Source of the DNA: CAXGTL01 sp964645705
GTDB lineage: Archaea; Nanobdellota; Nanobdellia; Woesearchaeales; CAXGTL01
Assembly: GCA_964645705.1 (NCBI GenBank)
Contig: CAZYAB010000001.1
Span: forward strand, 124,001 to 188,000
Direction of reading: 5' to 3'
DNA length: 64,000 nt
The position numbers were made by a program, and so were the translations under genes. The notes beneath the pieces were generated by a model that worked only from the letters and a program-made list of their open reading frames with translations, searched no databases and was not told the DNA's origin. Positions 43,309 through 51,523 of the stretch are shown here, piece by piece (the first letter of the stretch is position 1; each line of letters opens with the position of its first letter).

Positions 43309-45072
43309 TTATTCCAAAACAGCCTTAATCCTTCTAACACCAGCTGCAATACCTTGTTCTTTCTTAATTTTAAACTTACCTAACTCAGAAGTATTCTTAA
43401 CATGTGGACCCATACAGATTTCAGTTGAAAAACCAACAATATGATAAACAAAAACCTTTTCTTCATACTTGTGTTCAAATTCAGATTGTGCACCTCTTTT
43501 CTTTGCTTCTTCTACAGTCATTTCTTCTTTAACAACATCCAACCCTTCTTTTATTTTCTGGTTCACAAGGTCTTCCACCTTCTGCAATTCTTCTTTGGTG
43601 AGCTTACGATCAAAATTAAAATCAAATCTCAATCTTTCAGGCGTAATATTAGAACCTTTCTGCACAATGTCCTTTCTACCGAGAACTTCACGAAGAGCTT
43701 GATTCAACAAATGCGTAGCAGTATGCAGTTTCTTTGTTTCTTCAGACGAATCAGCTAAACCGCCTTTAAATCTTTTCTCAGCACCTACTCTTGATAATTT
43801 TTGATGTTTTTCAAATTCTTTATTAAAACCATCCACAGCAATTGGTACGCCTTTCTCAGAAGCTAACTCAGAAATCATTTCAATTGGAAAACCAAATGAC
43901 TGGAATAATAAAAAAGCTTCAGAACCAGTTATCTTATTATCTTTATTAACCATTTTTTCAAATTCTCTCAAACCTTTTTCAAGTGCAACCTGGAACTTGT
44001 CTTCTTCTTTTTTTAATTCAGAAAAAATAAATTCCTTCTTAGCCAATAACTCAGGATATCTATCCTGATACATCTTTATGACAACTTTAGCAATCTCAAC
44101 AGTAGCATCTATTTTAAACAAATCAACACCTAATGATCTTAATGATCTTATAACTCTACGAATAAATCTTCTTAATACATAAGCTTGGTCAAGTTTACCA
44201 GGCACAATACCTTCAGAAAGTATGAACACAGCTGATTTCATATGGTCAGCAATAATTCTTACATATTTATTATCAAAACTAACTTCTTCAGGTGTTATAG
44301 AATTTATCTTTTTAATAATAGGAAAAAATAATTCTGTTTCATACACTGTTTTCTTGCCTTGCAACATTGCAATCGTTCTTTCAACACCCATTCCTGTGTC
44401 AACATTTGAAAGATTCATTTTTACGAATTTGCCATCTTTATTTTTATTAAAATTCATAAACACATCATTCCATATCTCAAAATATTTTCCACAATTACAT
44501 CCTGGTTTACAATCAGAACCACATTTTGGGATTCCAGTATCTATAAACATTTCAGAATTAGGACCGCATGGCCCAGTCTTACCAGCAGGCCCCCACCAAT
44601 TATCTTCTTTTGGCAGAAAAAATATTCTTTCTAAAGGTATACCTAAATCAATCCACACTTTAGCTGATTCCTCATCTTTGGGAGCATCTTCATCACCTTT
44701 AAAACATGTTACTGATAAATTAGACGCATCAAAACCCAATATTTTGGTAAGAAATTCATAGCTCCATTCAATTGCTTGTTTTTTCCAATAATCATTAAAT
44801 GACCAATTACCAAGCATCTCAAAAAAAGTAAGATGGTGCGGATCACCAACAGAATCAATATCACCGGTTCTTATACATTTCTGTACATTAACAACTCTTT
44901 TACCTAAAGGGTGTTTCTCACCCATAAGAAAAGGTACCAATGGATGCATGCCAGCAGTTGTAAACAATACAGTAGGATCATTCTCAGGTATCAGTGGAGC
45001 ACCTTTTATCTCAGCATGTCCTTTAGACTTAAAAAATTCAATATATTTATCTATTAGCTCTTTTGCTTGCAT
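43309..45072 (-). CDS. alaS: Alanyl-tRNA synthetase, short form without C-Ala domain
   Basis: 587 aa. Class II catalytic motifs are visible (NDPTVLFTTAGMHPLVPFL; DPHHLTFFEMLGNWSFNDYW; TGMGVERTIAMLQG). The editing domain has HTATHLLNQ and CMGPH, giving the HxxxH...CxxxH zinc/editing set. It stops after the editing domain, lacking the C-terminal C-Ala dimerisation domain. The N-terminus (QAKELIDKYIEFFKSKGHAE) is bacterial-like, not archaeal. Length and style resemble the short AlaRS of reduced-genome lineages, so lateral transfer is likely. Start at MQAK (45072). Confidence 0.92.
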   Translation of the reverse strand: MQAKELIDKYIEFFKSKGHAEIKGAPLIPENDPTVLFTTAGMHPLVPFLMGEKHPLGKRVVNVQKCIRTGDIDSVGDPHHLTFFEMLGNWSFNDYWKKQAIEWSYEFLTKILGFDASNLSVTCFKGDEDAPKDEESAKVWIDLGIPLERIFFLPKEDNWWGPAGKTGPCGPNSEMFIDTGIPKCGSDCKPGCNCGKYFEIWNDVFMNFNKNKDGKFVKMNLSNVDTGMGVERTIAMLQGKKTVYETELFFPIIKKINSITPEEVSFDNKYVRIIADHMKSAVFILSEGIVPGKLDQAYVLRRFIRRVIRSLRSLGVDLFKIDATVEIAKVVIKMYQDRYPELLAKKEFIFSELKKEEDKFQVALEKGLREFEKMVNKDNKITGSEAFLLFQSFGFPIEMISELASEKGVPIAVDGFNKEFEKHQKLSRVGAEKRFKGGLADSSEETKKLHTATHLLNQALREVLGRKDIVQKGSNITPERLRFDFNFDRKLTKEELQKVEDLVNQKIKEGLDVVKEEMTVEEAKKRGAQSEFEHKYEEKVFVYHIVGFSTEICMGPHVKNTSELGKFKIKKEQGIAAGVRRIKAVLE

Positions 45073-45123
45073 ATGTAGGATTAATCTAAAGGTGTTTATA
45101 TATTTTACTAACATTTATACAAC

Positions 45124-45174
45124 AAAAATCATAGATTTTTGGGGTATAAATCTACGTGAATCATAGATTCACGT
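45124..45174. promoter_or_regulatory. Two inverted repeats with ATCATAGAT cores between alaS and the PIG-L gene
   Basis: AAAAATCATAGATTTTT (45124-45140) and a 9-bp-armed palindrome at 45154-45174 (ACGTGAATC-ATA-GATTCACGT) share the core ATCATAGAT. They lie in the divergent promoter region upstream of both genes, so they are good operator candidates. Confidence 0.6.
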
Positions 45175-45209
45175 TACATTTATATATCAAAAACATATTA
45201 TCATTAATA

Positions 45210-45869
45210 ATGACAAAAGATACAATTATGGTAATGTGTGCACATTCAGATGACCAAATCATAGGTCCTGGTGGAACATTAACAAAATATGCAAAACAAG
45301 GCAAAAGAATAATCACAGTCATATTTTCTTATGGAGAATTATCAATGCCACATATCAAGAAAGAGATTGCAATAAAAACAAGGGTTGATGAAGCAAAAGC
45401 AGCAGACAAGATAATAAAAGGAGACGGCGTATTTTTCTTAGGTCTGACAGAAGTAAATTTCAAAGAACAATTAGCAGAAAAGAAGATTCATGAAAAAGTA
45501 TGGAATTTAATAAAAAAATACAAACCAAGCAAAATATTCATACACAGTTTTGATGATCCTCATCCAAATCATAGAGAAGTATATAAAATTGTCACAAAAA
45601 TCCTTGATAATATGAATTACAAACACGAAGTATATACATATGATGTGTGGAACCCATTTAATTTTAGAAAAAGACATTATCCTAAGCTTTATGTTGATAC
45701 AACTAAGACATTTAAAACAAAGTTAAGAGCAATTGGTTGTTTTGAAAGCCAGTTCACTGTTGCAACTTTTTTAAATTATTGGCCAATCATAGTTATGTAT
45801 ATCAAGAATAAGATTCATGGTTTACATATAAAAGCTAAATATGCTGAAAAATTTTTTAAAATACAATGA
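45210..45869 (+). CDS. PIG-L/LmbE-family deacetylase
   Basis: The start MTKDTIMVMCAHSDDQIIGP with HSDDQ is the zinc-binding motif of the family (H-x-D-D), and SFDDPHPNHREVYK supplies the later histidine. These enzymes remove acetyl groups from N-acetylglucosamine-linked substrates. Next to a glycosyltransferase gene, a role in surface glycolipid or glycan synthesis is likely. Start chosen at ATG 45210 after a TATA-like TTTATATATC, about 30 nt upstream; the longer frame from 45156 runs through the palindrome. Confidence 0.9.
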   Translation: MTKDTIMVMCAHSDDQIIGPGGTLTKYAKQGKRIITVIFSYGELSMPHIKKEIAIKTRVDEAKAADKIIKGDGVFFLGLTEVNFKEQLAEKKIHEKVWNLIKKYKPSKIFIHSFDDPHPNHREVYKIVTKILDNMNYKHEVYTYDVWNPFNFRKRHYPKLYVDTTKTFKTKLRAIGCFESQFTVATFLNYWPIIVMYIKNKIHGLHIKAKYAEKFFKIQ

Positions 45870-45911
45870 TTTTAAATTTTACATTTAAAATTTACGAACA
45901 GAGGAAACAAA

Positions 45912-47048
45912 GTGAGTATGAAAAAGAAATTATTAATAGTCACTGACTCATTTTTGCCTAGATGGGATGGTGTTGCACGATTTTTATCAGAAGTAATACC
46001 AAGATTAACAGAAAAATTTCATATAACAGTTATTGCACCTGATTTTCCAGGAAATAAAATAGATATAGAACACACAGACATAGTTAGGTTTCCTTTGTCA
46101 AAATGGAGCATAAATGATTTTCCTATTGCAAAAGTTTCAAAAAAGAAAATAAAGCCTTATATTGCAAAATCAGACATTGTTTGGATTCAGGGTTTGAGTT
46201 CATTAGGAAAATCAGCAATCAATGTTGGAAAAAAACTAAACAAACCACTTCTTGCATATGCTCATGTTATTGAATGGGAAATATTTACAAGAAGTATTAA
46301 TTTTCCAGCCATGACAAAAGGTTTTGTTAACTGGGTTGCAAAATTATATACAAGAAGAATGTATAATAAATGCAATCTTTTGATGGTTCCTTCTGCAGAA
46401 GTTGCATATATTTTTGAAAAAGAAAAAATAGTATCAATAAAAACAATTGTTCCTTTAGGAATCAATTCTGATAAATTTAAACCTGTTGAAGATAAAAAAC
46501 AAGCAAAAAGAAATTTAGACATTGACCCAGGAGATAAGATCATAGGTTATTGCGGAAGAATTGGCAGAGAAAAGAACTTAATAACATTGTTCAGAGCATT
46601 TACTTCATTAAAAACCAAATTTCCAAAAGCAAAATTATTATTAGTTGGAAAAGGTCCAGAATCACAAGAACAAATATTCAAAGACAAGAGAAATATTATA
46701 TTGACAGGTAAAAAAGATAATGTTATTCCATATTTGCAAGCAATGGACATATACGTTTTACCAAGCTTTACAGAGACTACTTCATTATCAACACTAGAAG
46801 CAATGAGTTGCGGTCTGCCAGTAATAGTAACACCATTAGAAGCTATGAAAAAATATATTATTGACAAAAAAAATGGATTCTTTTTTCCAAAAGAAAACTG
46901 GCTGGTTCTTAGAAAAAAAATTGAATATTTATTGCAGCATCCCCACATAAGGTTTGCAATTGGTCAACAAGCAAGAAAAACTGTAAAAAGAAAATATTCA
47001 TGGGACTTGACTGTTGACAAGATCAGGGATATTTTGGAAAGATATTAA
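45912..47048 (+). CDS. GT4-family glycosyltransferase
   Basis: 378 aa. N-terminal domain RWDGVARFLSEVIPRLTEKF, C-terminal UDP-sugar domain with IGYCGRIGREKNLITLFRAF, KAKLLLVGKGPE and the EX7E-like PSFTETTSLSTLEAMSCGLP. Such GT-B enzymes transfer sugars from nucleotide donors at the membrane or in the cytoplasm. Start is GTG 45912 after GAGGAAACAAA, or ATG 45918. It follows the deacetylase gene, so the two may act in one glycan pathway. Acceptor unknown. Confidence 0.92.
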   Translation: MSMKKKLLIVTDSFLPRWDGVARFLSEVIPRLTEKFHITVIAPDFPGNKIDIEHTDIVRFPLSKWSINDFPIAKVSKKKIKPYIAKSDIVWIQGLSSLGKSAINVGKKLNKPLLAYAHVIEWEIFTRSINFPAMTKGFVNWVAKLYTRRMYNKCNLLMVPSAEVAYIFEKEKIVSIKTIVPLGINSDKFKPVEDKKQAKRNLDIDPGDKIIGYCGRIGREKNLITLFRAFTSLKTKFPKAKLLLVGKGPESQEQIFKDKRNIILTGKKDNVIPYLQAMDIYVLPSFTETTSLSTLEAMSCGLPVIVTPLEAMKKYIIDKKNGFFFPKENWLVLRKKIEYLLQHPHIRFAIGQQARKTVKRKYSWDLTVDKIRDILERY

Positions 47049-47452
47049 AGCCCCAAAACACCATCAATCTCTTTAGCCATTTCTTCTAAATCTTTGAATG
47101 ACTTTTCAATATCAGATTTTAGAACTTTAATCAATTCTTTAAGATTATCAACTCTCATATAATACTTATTCTTACGATTAATAACAATGCCTGATTCCAT
47201 TAATTTGTTCAGATGATGCACTACAGTGCCTCTAGATAAATGTAATTTAAATGCTAATTCATCACTAGACATTCCTTCCCCTACTTTTGCAGATTTCAAA
47301 AGTTCGATAAATATCCTAAAACAAGATTTATCTTTATCACGCAATCCAAATAAACCAAGAGAATTACCAAACCACTGAAGTTCTTGGTTAATATTGTGGA
47401 TTTTGGGCTTTCTTAACCTTGTTATTGTTATTTTGCTTATTTTTACAAACAT
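47045..47452 (-). CDS. ArsR-like winged-helix regulator, candidate heat-shock repressor
   Basis: About 135 aa. The winged helix is clear (LLKSAKVGEGMSSDELAFKL, then LSRGTVVHHLNKLMESGIV), and a C-terminal helix (about residues 95-135) may dimerise. It is divergent from the grpE-dnaK locus. Both promoters contain GTTGATTTTAAAT downstream of their TATA boxes, so this product is a good candidate for an autoregulated repressor of the chaperone genes. Start MFVKISK at 47452. Functional link is inference; the archaeal heat-shock regulator Phr is the nearest analogy. Confidence 0.78.
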   Translation of the reverse strand: MFVKISKITITRLRKPKIHNINQELQWFGNSLGLFGLRDKDKSCFRIFIELLKSAKVGEGMSSDELAFKLHLSRGTVVHHLNKLMESGIVINRKNKYYMRVDNLKELIKVLKSDIEKSFKDLEEMAKEIDGVLGL

Positions 47453-47465
47453 ATTTATTAACTCC

Positions 47466-47572
47466 GTTGATTTTAAATAAACCAACTAGTATATAAACTT
47501 TTCCTATATAAAAACGAAACATTTAAATAGTAGTTGTTAATTCTAAGTAAACGTGGTTGATTTTAAATCAAC
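47466..47572. promoter_or_regulatory. Divergent promoter with palindromic operator GTTGATTTTAAATCAAC
   Basis: A perfect palindrome with 8-nt arms lies at 47556-47572, between a grpE TATA-like CATTTAAATAG (about 47517) and the grpE start. A 13-nt match (GTTGATTTTAAAT, 47466-47478) lies between a minus-strand TATA (GTTTATATAC) and the regulator start. Both positions would block initiation. Confidence 0.72.
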
Positions 47573-47592
47573 TAAATGCTGGAGACAATAAT

Positions 47593-48099
47593 ATGGCAAA
47601 AGAAAAACAAACTAAGAAAACAGAAAAAGAACAAAGCAAAGATAAAGAATCAAAAAAAAAATCATCTGATAAAGATCAAGTAAAAGAGCTAACAGAATCA
47701 CTTCAAAGACTTCAAGCAGAATTTGAAAATTACAAAAAAAGAACAGACAAACAAAACCAAGAATTCATCAAATTCGCAAACAAAGAACTGATACTTAAAT
47801 TACTTCCATTATTAGACAATTTTGAACTTGCATTGAAAAACATCGGCGGAAATAAAAATGAGTTTGTTAAAGGGGTGGAACTCATTTTTTCACAATTCAT
47901 TGAAATACTAGAACAACAAGGATTAACCAAGATAAACTCAATGGGAAATGAATTTGACCCACATGTTCATGAAGCACTGATGCAAGGAAATGATAAAGAA
48001 AAAAAAGACAATGAAATTATTGAAGAATTTCAAAAAGGATACATGCTTAATGAACAAGTCATAAGGCATACCAAAGTTAAGGTAAACAAAAGGGGATGA
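47593..48099 (+). CDS. grpE: GrpE nucleotide-exchange factor
   Basis: 168 aa: a Lys/Glu-rich disordered start, then a long coiled-coil helix (VKELTESLQRLQAEFENYKK) and the beta domain with GNEFDPHVHEALMQ, the GrpE signature. It exchanges ADP on DnaK. ATG 47593 follows GGAGACAATA. It is the first gene of the chaperone run. Confidence 0.93.
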   Translation: MAKEKQTKKTEKEQSKDKESKKKSSDKDQVKELTESLQRLQAEFENYKKRTDKQNQEFIKFANKELILKLLPLLDNFELALKNIGGNKNEFVKGVELIFSQFIEILEQQGLTKINSMGNEFDPHVHEALMQGNDKEKKDNEIIEEFQKGYMLNEQVIRHTKVKVNKRG

Positions 48100-48103
48100 A
48101 AAA

Positions 48104-48436
48104 ATGAATAAAAATTTAAATGAACAAAAAATCAAGATGAAGAAAATTTTCCTAAAAGCAGAAGCAATATTAAAATATTTTTCAGGAAATGAAAACATAG
48201 AAACATTGATCATGTGCAAACCAAATAATGTTGTTTTATTTACATATGATCAGAGTTTGTACGAAGCAATTGGTTCATTGAACCAAGAAGAAAAACAACA
48301 ATTAACAAAATTAACAAAATTCCTTGAAAATGTTCACATATTATCATACAAAGAAAAATTAAAACAACCAAGAAAGATCTTAAAACAAGATAGAGTAGAT
48401 GAATTAAGATTAAAACTTGTGGAGGAAAACAAATGA
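48104..48436 (+). CDS. Hypothetical protein between grpE and dnaK, 110 aa
   Basis: A basic, helical product (KIFLKAEAILKYFSGNENIE; LTKLTKFLENVHILSYKEKL) without recognised motif. It starts 4 nt after grpE with AGGGGATGAAAAA before its ATG, so it belongs to the chaperone operon. Function unknown; a chaperone-linked accessory role is only suggested by position. Confidence 0.65.
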   Translation: MNKNLNEQKIKMKKIFLKAEAILKYFSGNENIETLIMCKPNNVVLFTYDQSLYEAIGSLNQEEKQQLTKLTKFLENVHILSYKEKLKQPRKILKQDRVDELRLKLVEENK

Positions 48437-48504
48437 TTCCAAATCTTGATTTTGAATCTACGAATGAGACGGAGGCGAATGAGTATGAAAGAAAAGAAAA
48501 TTAA
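48433..48504 (+). CDS. Micro-ORF overlapping two chaperone-operon genes, 23 aa
   Basis: ATG overlaps the upstream stop (ATGA) and follows GGAGGAAAACAA, a better-spaced ribosome binding site than that of the next gene. The acidic 23-residue frame (MIPNLDFESTNETEANEYER) ends inside the DUF3467 gene in another frame. It could couple translation of the two genes. Reality uncertain. Confidence 0.3.
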   Translation: MIPNLDFESTNETEANEYERKEN

Positions 48505-48859
48505 TCTAAATATTATAGACGGTGATGCTTTTTTTAGTCATGAAACATCAATGAACTTTAATGCATTACAATTTATATTTGATTTTAAAAATATTAGTCC
48601 AAGAATGGACCCAAGAACAAGAGATGGTGGTGTCATGACTTTGAAGCATAACGTTGTATTAATGGATGCATATCAAGCAAAGAAATTTTATGAACTTTTA
48701 GGAAAAGCAATTGAAAAATATGAAAAAAATTATGTTAAGATAAAAAAACCAAAAGTAATTGAAAAAATAGAAAAACAACGTGCGAAAAACAAAAAATCAA
48801 AATCAAAAAAAACAAAAAAAGGTGACAATGAGATAAAAATACCTAGTTATCTAGGTTAG
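48479..48859 (+). CDS. DUF3467-domain protein
   Basis: The core SMNFNALQFIFDFKNISP, then LKHNVVLMDAYQAKKFYELL and KAIEKYEKNY matches DUF3467, a small family with an unknown function and Ig-like or hemi-barrel character. The C-terminus is a Lys-rich tail (KNKKSKSKKTKKGDNE). Start either at ATG 48479 or ATG 48485, with GGAGGCGA just upstream. It immediately precedes dnaK. Confidence 0.8.
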   Translation: MSMKEKKINLNIIDGDAFFSHETSMNFNALQFIFDFKNISPRMDPRTRDGGVMTLKHNVVLMDAYQAKKFYELLGKAIEKYEKNYVKIKKPKVIEKIEKQRAKNKKSKSKKTKKGDNEIKIPSYLG

Positions 48860-48874
48860 TAGGAGGAATACAAA

Positions 48875-50737
48875 ATGACAAAACACTCAAAAGCAATTGG
48901 AATCGACCTTGGAACAACTTTCTCAGCAGTAGCTGTGATTGAAGCAGGAAAAGCAACAATCATACCAAATGCAGAAGGAGGAAGAACTACTCCGAGCGTT
49001 GTAAGTATTAAAGATAATGAAAGAATAGTTGGGCAAGTAGCTAGAAACCAAGCCATTACAAACCCAGAACATACTGTAAGATCAATCAAAAGATACATGG
49101 GATCAGACCATAAAGTAACAATTGATGGTAAAGATTATACACCACAAGAAATATCTGCAATGATTTTGCAAAAACTAAAAACAGATGCAGAAGCTTATTT
49201 AGGACACAAGGTAACAGACGCAGTAATCACTGTGCCTGCTTATTTTACAGATTCACAAAGACAAGCAACAAAAGATGCAGGAAAGATCGCAGGTCTAAAT
49301 GTTCTAAGAATTATAAACGAACCAACAGCAGCATCACTTGCATATGGCCTAGACAAGAGCCATGAACACACAATATTAGTATTTGACTTTGGTGGTGGGA
49401 CATTTGACGTATCTATTTTAGAACTCGGCGATGGAGTATTTGAAGTAAAAGCTACAAATGGTAATAATCATCTAGGTGGAGATGATATTGATGATTTAAT
49501 AGTTGACCATTTGGCAGAGGAGTTCAAAAAACAAAATGGCATTGATCTAAGGCAAGATAAAGTTGCATTACAAAGATTAAAAGAAGCAGCTGAAAAAGCT
49601 AAAATTGAATTATCAACAAAAATGACTGCCACAATCAATCTGCCATTTATAACAGCAGATGACAAAGGACCTAAACACCTTAACATTGACATGACAAGAG
49701 CAAAGTTTGAACAAATGATTGAAAATATCTTAGAAAAACTAAAAGGTCCTACAGAACAAGCATTGAAAGATGCAAGTTCATCTAAGATTGATAAAGTAAT
49801 ATTTGTAGGAGGTTCAACAAGAATTCCAGCTGTTCAAAAGATTGTCAAAGATTTAACAGGCAAAGATGGAGACAAGTCTGTTAATCCTGATGAAGCAGTT
49901 GCATTAGGAGCAGCTATCCAAGGTGGAATCTTAGGCGGAGATGTAAAAGATGTTTTACTTTTAGACGTAACACCTCTGAGTTTAGGAATTGAAACATTAG
50001 GAAGTGTATTTACTAAGCTAATTGAAAAGAATACTACGATTCCAACTAAGAAATCACAGATATTTTCAACAGCAGCTGACAACCAACCAGCAGTTACAAT
50101 CAGAGTAGCACAAGGTGAAAGACCAATGTTTCCTGATAATAAATTATTAGGACAATTTGATCTTGTAGGTATACCACCAGCACCAAGAGGTATTCCGCAG
50201 ATTGAAGTAACATTTGACATTGATGCAAATGGTATAATCAATGTTAAAGCAAAAGATCTTGGCACTGCTAAAGAACAGAACATTACAATAACAGCATCAA
50301 CAAATCTTTCAGATGAAGAAATTGAAAAGATGAAAAAAGATGCAGAAAAACACGCAGAGCAAGACAAGAAAACAAAAGAAAAAATAGAAACATTTAACAA
50401 AGCAGATTCATTGATTTATACAACTGAGAAATCAATGAAAGACATGAAAGGCAAAGTTGATGAAAAGAAATTAAAGCCTTTACAAGACACAATTGAAGAA
50501 CTTAAGAAACTAATGAAAGACAAAGAAAAGAATTATGAAATGATCAAAAAGAAACTAGAAGAAATTGACAAGTTAGCACAAGAAGCTGCAACAGAACTTT
50601 ATCAAAAAGCAGCAGCAGAACAACAAGCAAAACAGAAAGCACAAGCAGGAAAACAAGCAAAAGGAGAAAAACCAGAACAAGCAAAAGACGAAAACATTGT
50701 TGACGCAGAAGTAGTTGATGAAGAAGAAAAGAAATAA
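48875..50737 (+). CDS. dnaK: Molecular chaperone DnaK (Hsp70)
   Basis: 620 aa. ATPase signatures: GIDLGTTFSAVAVIE, LVFDFGGGTFDVSILEL and VIFVGGSTRIPAVQKIV. The substrate-binding domain (TPLSLGIETLG, then GIPQIEVTFDIDANGIINV) and a helical lid with an E/A/K/Q-rich tail ending in VDAEVVDEEE-like sequence are intact. AGGAGGAATA before the ATG is a strong ribosome binding site. Archaeal DnaK is generally viewed as acquired from bacteria. RNA copy 4 begins 6 nt after the stop. Confidence 0.97.
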   Translation: MTKHSKAIGIDLGTTFSAVAVIEAGKATIIPNAEGGRTTPSVVSIKDNERIVGQVARNQAITNPEHTVRSIKRYMGSDHKVTIDGKDYTPQEISAMILQKLKTDAEAYLGHKVTDAVITVPAYFTDSQRQATKDAGKIAGLNVLRIINEPTAASLAYGLDKSHEHTILVFDFGGGTFDVSILELGDGVFEVKATNGNNHLGGDDIDDLIVDHLAEEFKKQNGIDLRQDKVALQRLKEAAEKAKIELSTKMTATINLPFITADDKGPKHLNIDMTRAKFEQMIENILEKLKGPTEQALKDASSSKIDKVIFVGGSTRIPAVQKIVKDLTGKDGDKSVNPDEAVALGAAIQGGILGGDVKDVLLLDVTPLSLGIETLGSVFTKLIEKNTTIPTKKSQIFSTAADNQPAVTIRVAQGERPMFPDNKLLGQFDLVGIPPAPRGIPQIEVTFDIDANGIINVKAKDLGTAKEQNITITASTNLSDEEIEKMKKDAEKHAEQDKKTKEKIETFNKADSLIYTTEKSMKDMKGKVDEKKLKPLQDTIEELKKLMKDKEKNYEMIKKKLEEIDKLAQEAATELYQKAAAEQQAKQKAQAGKQAKGEKPEQAKDENIVDAEVVDEEEKK

Positions 50738-50743
50738 TTAGTA

Positions 50744-50853
50744 ATGAGATTTCCGCCTGTTAAGGCCAGTGAGCACACCTCAGATCGTAAGACAATCAGG
50801 GCTTTCAATACTTTGTTGAAAAAACATTGAAAGTGCGAACGAGGAAATCTCAT
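50744..50853 (+). ncRNA. Structured RNA candidate, copy 4 of a four-copy family
   Basis: 110 nt closed by a perfect 11-bp stem (ATGAGATTTCC with GGAAATCTCAT). Hairpin GCCT-GTTA-AGGC, then CAGTGA, GCAC/GTGC helix, CTTTCAA/TTGAAAG helix, and GAACGA. The stem sequence is largely unrelated to those of copies 1-3, yet pairing is kept. It sits between dnaK and the small genes preceding dnaJ, 101 nt before the next start. Confidence 0.85.
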
Positions 50854-50954
50854 AATATCACTTATTCATATTTTTTAAAAAAGGTGTGGTGGTTAGGGTT
50901 TTTAAGTCACCTCTTTTCCCTAACTATTGCATCTATTAAATTGAAGGTGACAAA

Positions 50955-51353
50955 ATGACAAAAATAATAATCTCAGGAATGAGTAATTATGGAGATGTAT
51001 CTTATGTCCAATTTAAAGTAGATAAGAATATAATTAAAAGATTAGATGGTTTTCTCTGCAAATTAGTTGACCAAGTATGGGATTTTAATTTTGAAGAAAC
51101 AGTCACACACGACAATAGTGTGACAAAAGATAAGTTCTTTGATCCAAAAACTTGGATTGACAAACATTTTCATTATGAAAATAAAGAATTTGACATTCAT
51201 GTTATAATTGGCAAAGACAAAATTCATCTCATAATCAAACATAGTAAAAAAACAAAAGACAAACTTATTAAAGTAATTGAAGATAAGTGTGAATGGGTTA
51301 AACCAAAACCTATAAAAAACAAAAAAAATAAGCACATTACTAATAAAAAATAA
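50955..51353 (+). CDS. Hypothetical protein, 132 aa
   Basis: A basic, alpha/beta-looking product (NYGDVSYVQFKVDKNIIKRL; FDIHVIIGKDKIHLIIKHSK) with a Lys/Asn-rich tail. GAAGGTGACAAA before the ATG. It lies in the chaperone locus between dnaK and dnaJ, preceded by RNA copy 4. Function unknown. Confidence 0.65.
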   Translation: MTKIIISGMSNYGDVSYVQFKVDKNIIKRLDGFLCKLVDQVWDFNFEETVTHDNSVTKDKFFDPKTWIDKHFHYENKEFDIHVIIGKDKIHLIIKHSKKTKDKLIKVIEDKCEWVKPKPIKNKKNKHITNKK

Positions 51354-51363
51354 TGGTGACAAA

Positions 51364-51522
51364 ATGCAAACAAATTGGTTAATTTATGTAGGAATATTTT
51401 TCTTAGTTTATTTTATAGTCAGATTTCTAATGGCAAACAGATTAGTTGATAAAAAGATTACTGCAAATTTGCAGGAAGTTGTTGATAATGATCAATATAA
51501 GGTAAGAGGAAAATTTGAATAA
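51364..51522 (+). CDS. Single-pass small membrane protein, 52 aa
   Basis: One membrane helix at the N-terminus (WLIYVGIFFLVYFIVRFLMA), then a charged cytoplasmic tail. AATGGTGACAAA precedes the ATG and the stop is followed after one base by the DnaJ start, indicating co-translation. Function unknown. Confidence 0.65.
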   Translation: MQTNWLIYVGIFFLVYFIVRFLMANRLVDKKITANLQEVVDNDQYKVRGKFE

Positions 51523-51523
51523 T

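Noticed and set aside
43441..44761. Plus-strand frames opposite alaS
   Set aside because: They are antisense to conserved catalytic and editing domains of AlaRS.
2047..50853. The four RNA elements as integron attC-like or CRISPR repeats
   Set aside because: They are 4 to 28 kb apart, there is no cassette array, no Cas or integron integrase gene, and compensatory changes point to an RNA fold. A mobile hairpin remains possible and is kept as an alternative.
2047..50853. The four RNA elements as hammerhead ribozymes
   Set aside because: The three-way-junction layout is similar, but the required CTGATGA and GAAA core and the unpaired cleavage nucleotide are not present.
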